Source: Acidimicrobiales bacterium
Lineage (GTDB): Bacteria > Actinomycetota > Acidimicrobiia > Acidimicrobiales > JABEUL01
DNA: 14,849 bases
Assembly (NCBI GenBank): GCA_027451605.1
Contig: DAIDJA010000007.1
Coordinates: 1 to 14,849 of the forward strand
Reading direction: 5' to 3'
The notes beneath the pieces are model-generated. The model had not been told where the DNA came from and ran no database searches. It was given only the letters and a program-made list of their open reading frames with translations. The translations under genes and the position numbers were made by a program. This document shows, one piece after another, positions 13,155 through 14,849 of the stretch (position 1 is its first letter; each line of letters starts with the position of its first letter).

Positions 13155-14849
13155 ATGAACTCATTATCAAAAGCTTTAAGCCCTTATCTTGTCGCACACA
13201 GCTCCAATCCGGTCAACTGGTTCGAATACGGAGAGAAAGCATTTAACTTGGCCGAGGATAAAGATCTGCCGGTCTTTATATCAATCGGATATCAATCATG
13301 CCATTGGTGCCACGTAATGGCTCATGAATCATTTGAAGATGAAGCCACCGCCCAATACCTAAACGACCATTTCATATCCATAAAAATAGACCGGGAAGAA
13401 CGTCCCGATTTGGATGCAATTTACATGGACGCGGTTATTCTTACAACAGGTTCTGGAGGATGGCCCATGAGTGTCTTTTGTCTTCCCGATAAAAGACCGT
13501 TTGTCGCCGGAACATATTTTCCCAAAATACCCAAAAGCGGAATGCCCTCTTTTAATCAAGTTTTGCGACAGATTGTTTCCCTTTGGGAGACCGATCGACA
13601 AAGACTTGTTGACGTAGCTGACGAGATTACCGAAAGGCTAAAAGCCGGCTCGAAACCTACTTTTCATACCGAGAAAAAAACTGATTATGGAATTATTAAA
13701 CGAACCGACGAATCGACTTTAAATTGGCAAGAAGTTATTAAATCCCTAAAAAGCGCTTGGGATTTAAAAAATGGCGGATTCGGTAATGCTCCAAAATTCC
13801 CAAGTCCGCTCAACATTGAATTGGCATTTAGAACTTATTATCATACCCTGGACACCGAATTAAAAGATTTCGCGATTAAGACTCTAAATGCAATGGCTTC
13901 CGGAGGCCTGTACGATCACCTCATGGGAGGATTTTGCAGATATTGCGTGGACTCATCTTGGACAGTGCCTCACTTTGAAAAAATGATTTATGATCAGTCC
14001 GGAATGATAAAAGTTTTCTTAACCGGATATCTGTTGACTAAAAACGAAGCATATCTTGATATCGTCAGACAGACAATCGACTGGATTTTAAATGATATGA
14101 CGGACAAAAATGGCGCCGTATTTTCTGCGATAGATGCGGACAGCGACGGCGTTGAAGGGGGTTCAATGATATTTTCATTGGACGAGATAAAATCTGTAAT
14201 TTCAGATCCTCAGATTTTAAATGCGGCAACAACCTGGTGGCAAATTTCAAAATCTGGCAATTTTGAAGGAAAAAATATTTTAAGGCGTACTCCCGGAGCA
14301 TTGCCGTTTATCCAAGACTCAAAAGTTCAAGCTGCGAAAACGATTCTAAAGACCCATAGGCTAAGCAAACCGCAACCGCAGAAAGATCGCAAGGCCATTC
14401 TGGAATTTAATGCCATGTTAGTCGATTCTCTGCTAGATGCAGGATTTGTCTTGGAGAATCCAAAAATAACTCAAGCTGCGCTAAAAACACTTTCATATCT
14501 TTTATCCGAATATACCGATAGCAATGGCAACTACCATCGCGCGAAAATAGATAACAAAATGTTTGAAGCCATGGCAACTTCGTCAGATGTTGCTTGGTTA
14601 ATACTGGCTACCCTAAAGGCCTATGAATATACCGCAGAAACTGAATACATTAACAGTGCTCAAAAGTTAGTCGATTATCTGCTAGACCACTATGTGGACA
14701 CCGACAGTAAAGAAGTTTATATGACCTTCGATGGAATAGACGAAATTTTATTTCGCCCTCAAAATTTTTATGATAACGTCATAGCTTCAAATACATCTTC
14801 GGTGGCGCTTGCTATCGCGAAGTTTTATGTATTAACCAAATTAGATCAC
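13155..14849 (+). CDS. YyaL/SSP411 family protein (DUF255 thioredoxin-like plus alpha-barrel domain), 3' end beyond window
   Basis: Open from ATG 13155 to the last base: 565 codons, with the family usually about 650-700 residues, so the 3' end lies outside. Residues 1-165 are the thioredoxin-like DUF255 domain: NPVNWFEYG (18-26), the SCHWCHVMAHESFED motif (48-62) with Cys49 and Cys52, IKIDREERPDLDAIYMD, then GGWPMSVF. From about 210 begins the helical glycosidase-like barrel, with GGFGNAPKFPSP, GGLYDHLMGGFCRYCVD, VPHFEKMIYDQ and SAIDADSDG. The biochemical role is not established; the CxxC suggests redox activity and the barrel a sugar- or substrate-binding job. No ribosome site precedes the ATG; a seven-codon frame (ATG 13129 to TAA 13150-13152) lies just upstream. 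Divergent from the SDR gene by 39 bases. Confidence 0.93.
   Translation, partial: MNSLSKALSPYLVAHSSNPVNWFEYGEKAFNLAEDKDLPVFISIGYQSCHWCHVMAHESFEDEATAQYLNDHFISIKIDREERPDLDAIYMDAVILTTGSGGWPMSVFCLPDKRPFVAGTYFPKIPKSGMPSFNQVLRQIVSLWETDRQRLVDVADEITERLKAGSKPTFHTEKKTDYGIIKRTDESTLNWQEVIKSLKSAWDLKNGGFGNAPKFPSPLNIELAFRTYYHTLDTELKDFAIKTLNAMASGGLYDHLMGGFCRYCVDSSWTVPHFEKMIYDQSGMIKVFLTGYLLTKNEAYLDIVRQTIDWILNDMTDKNGAVFSAIDADSDGVEGGSMIFSLDEIKSVISDPQILNAATTWWQISKSGNFEGKNILRRTPGALPFIQDSKVQAAKTILKTHRLSKPQPQKDRKAILEFNAMLVDSLLDAGFVLENPKITQAALKTLSYLLSEYTDSNGNYHRAKIDNKMFEAMATSSDVAWLILATLKAYEYTAETEYINSAQKLVDYLLDHYVDTDSKEVYMTFDGIDEILFRPQNFYDNVIASNTSSVALAIAKFYVLTKLDH

Overview
The window is ordinary bacterial chromosome, densely coding, with low-to-middling GC by eye. 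The best taxonomic clue is a GlnR-type response regulator next to a type I glutamine synthetase. An acyl-CoA carboxylase / AtuA-like / acyl-CoA dehydrogenase cassette and a 14-helix DHA2 transporter fit the same picture. Together they suggest a low-GC actinobacterium, perhaps marine Acidimicrobiia-like; this is inference, with no rRNA or other marker to settle it.

Layout. Positions 1-3507 (+) hold an operon: the 3' end of a biotin-carrying acyl-CoA carboxylase alpha subunit, an AtuA-family protein (GTG start, 4-base overlap) and an acyl-CoA dehydrogenase. Positions 3508-5550 are a scar: an intact IS1634-type insertion sequence (3817-5410) between two broken genes. To its right is the last third of a ridA gene (+). 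To its left is an apparent acyl-carrier-protein-like remnant (-). No matching target duplication is visible, so a deletion probably accompanied or followed insertion. Positions 5576-7651 (-) hold glnA followed by the glnR-like regulator, the nitrogen module. Positions 7652-8135 hold the glnA upstream region and a possible decayed gene. Positions 8136-9881 (-) encode the DHA2 transporter, with paired palindromes upstream. Positions 10141-11826 (+) encode the large subunit of a B12-dependent acyl-CoA mutase. At 11875-11950 lie four tandem 19-bp repeats, possibly an old IS end. Positions 11941-13115 (-) are a coupled SDR dehydrogenase and hotdog thioesterase pair. From 13155 (+) a YyaL/SSP411-type protein runs off the window.

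The carboxylase, AtuA-like protein, dehydrogenase, acyl-CoA mutase, SDR and thioesterase all act, or probably act, on acyl-CoA thioesters. This suggests catabolism of branched or odd-chain acids, possibly terpenoid- or amino-acid-derived. The glnA-glnR pair handles ammonium assimilation.

Several genes whose starts follow an intergenic gap lack a Shine-Dalgarno sequence and have a TANNNT hexamer 5-11 bases before the ATG, suggesting leaderless mRNAs. Genes inside operons have clear Shine-Dalgarno sites. I saw no defence system, CRISPR array, tRNA, rRNA or obvious new system. The oddest material is the IS scar, the 19-bp repeats, the phospho-site-less regulator and the palindromes at 9912-9965.
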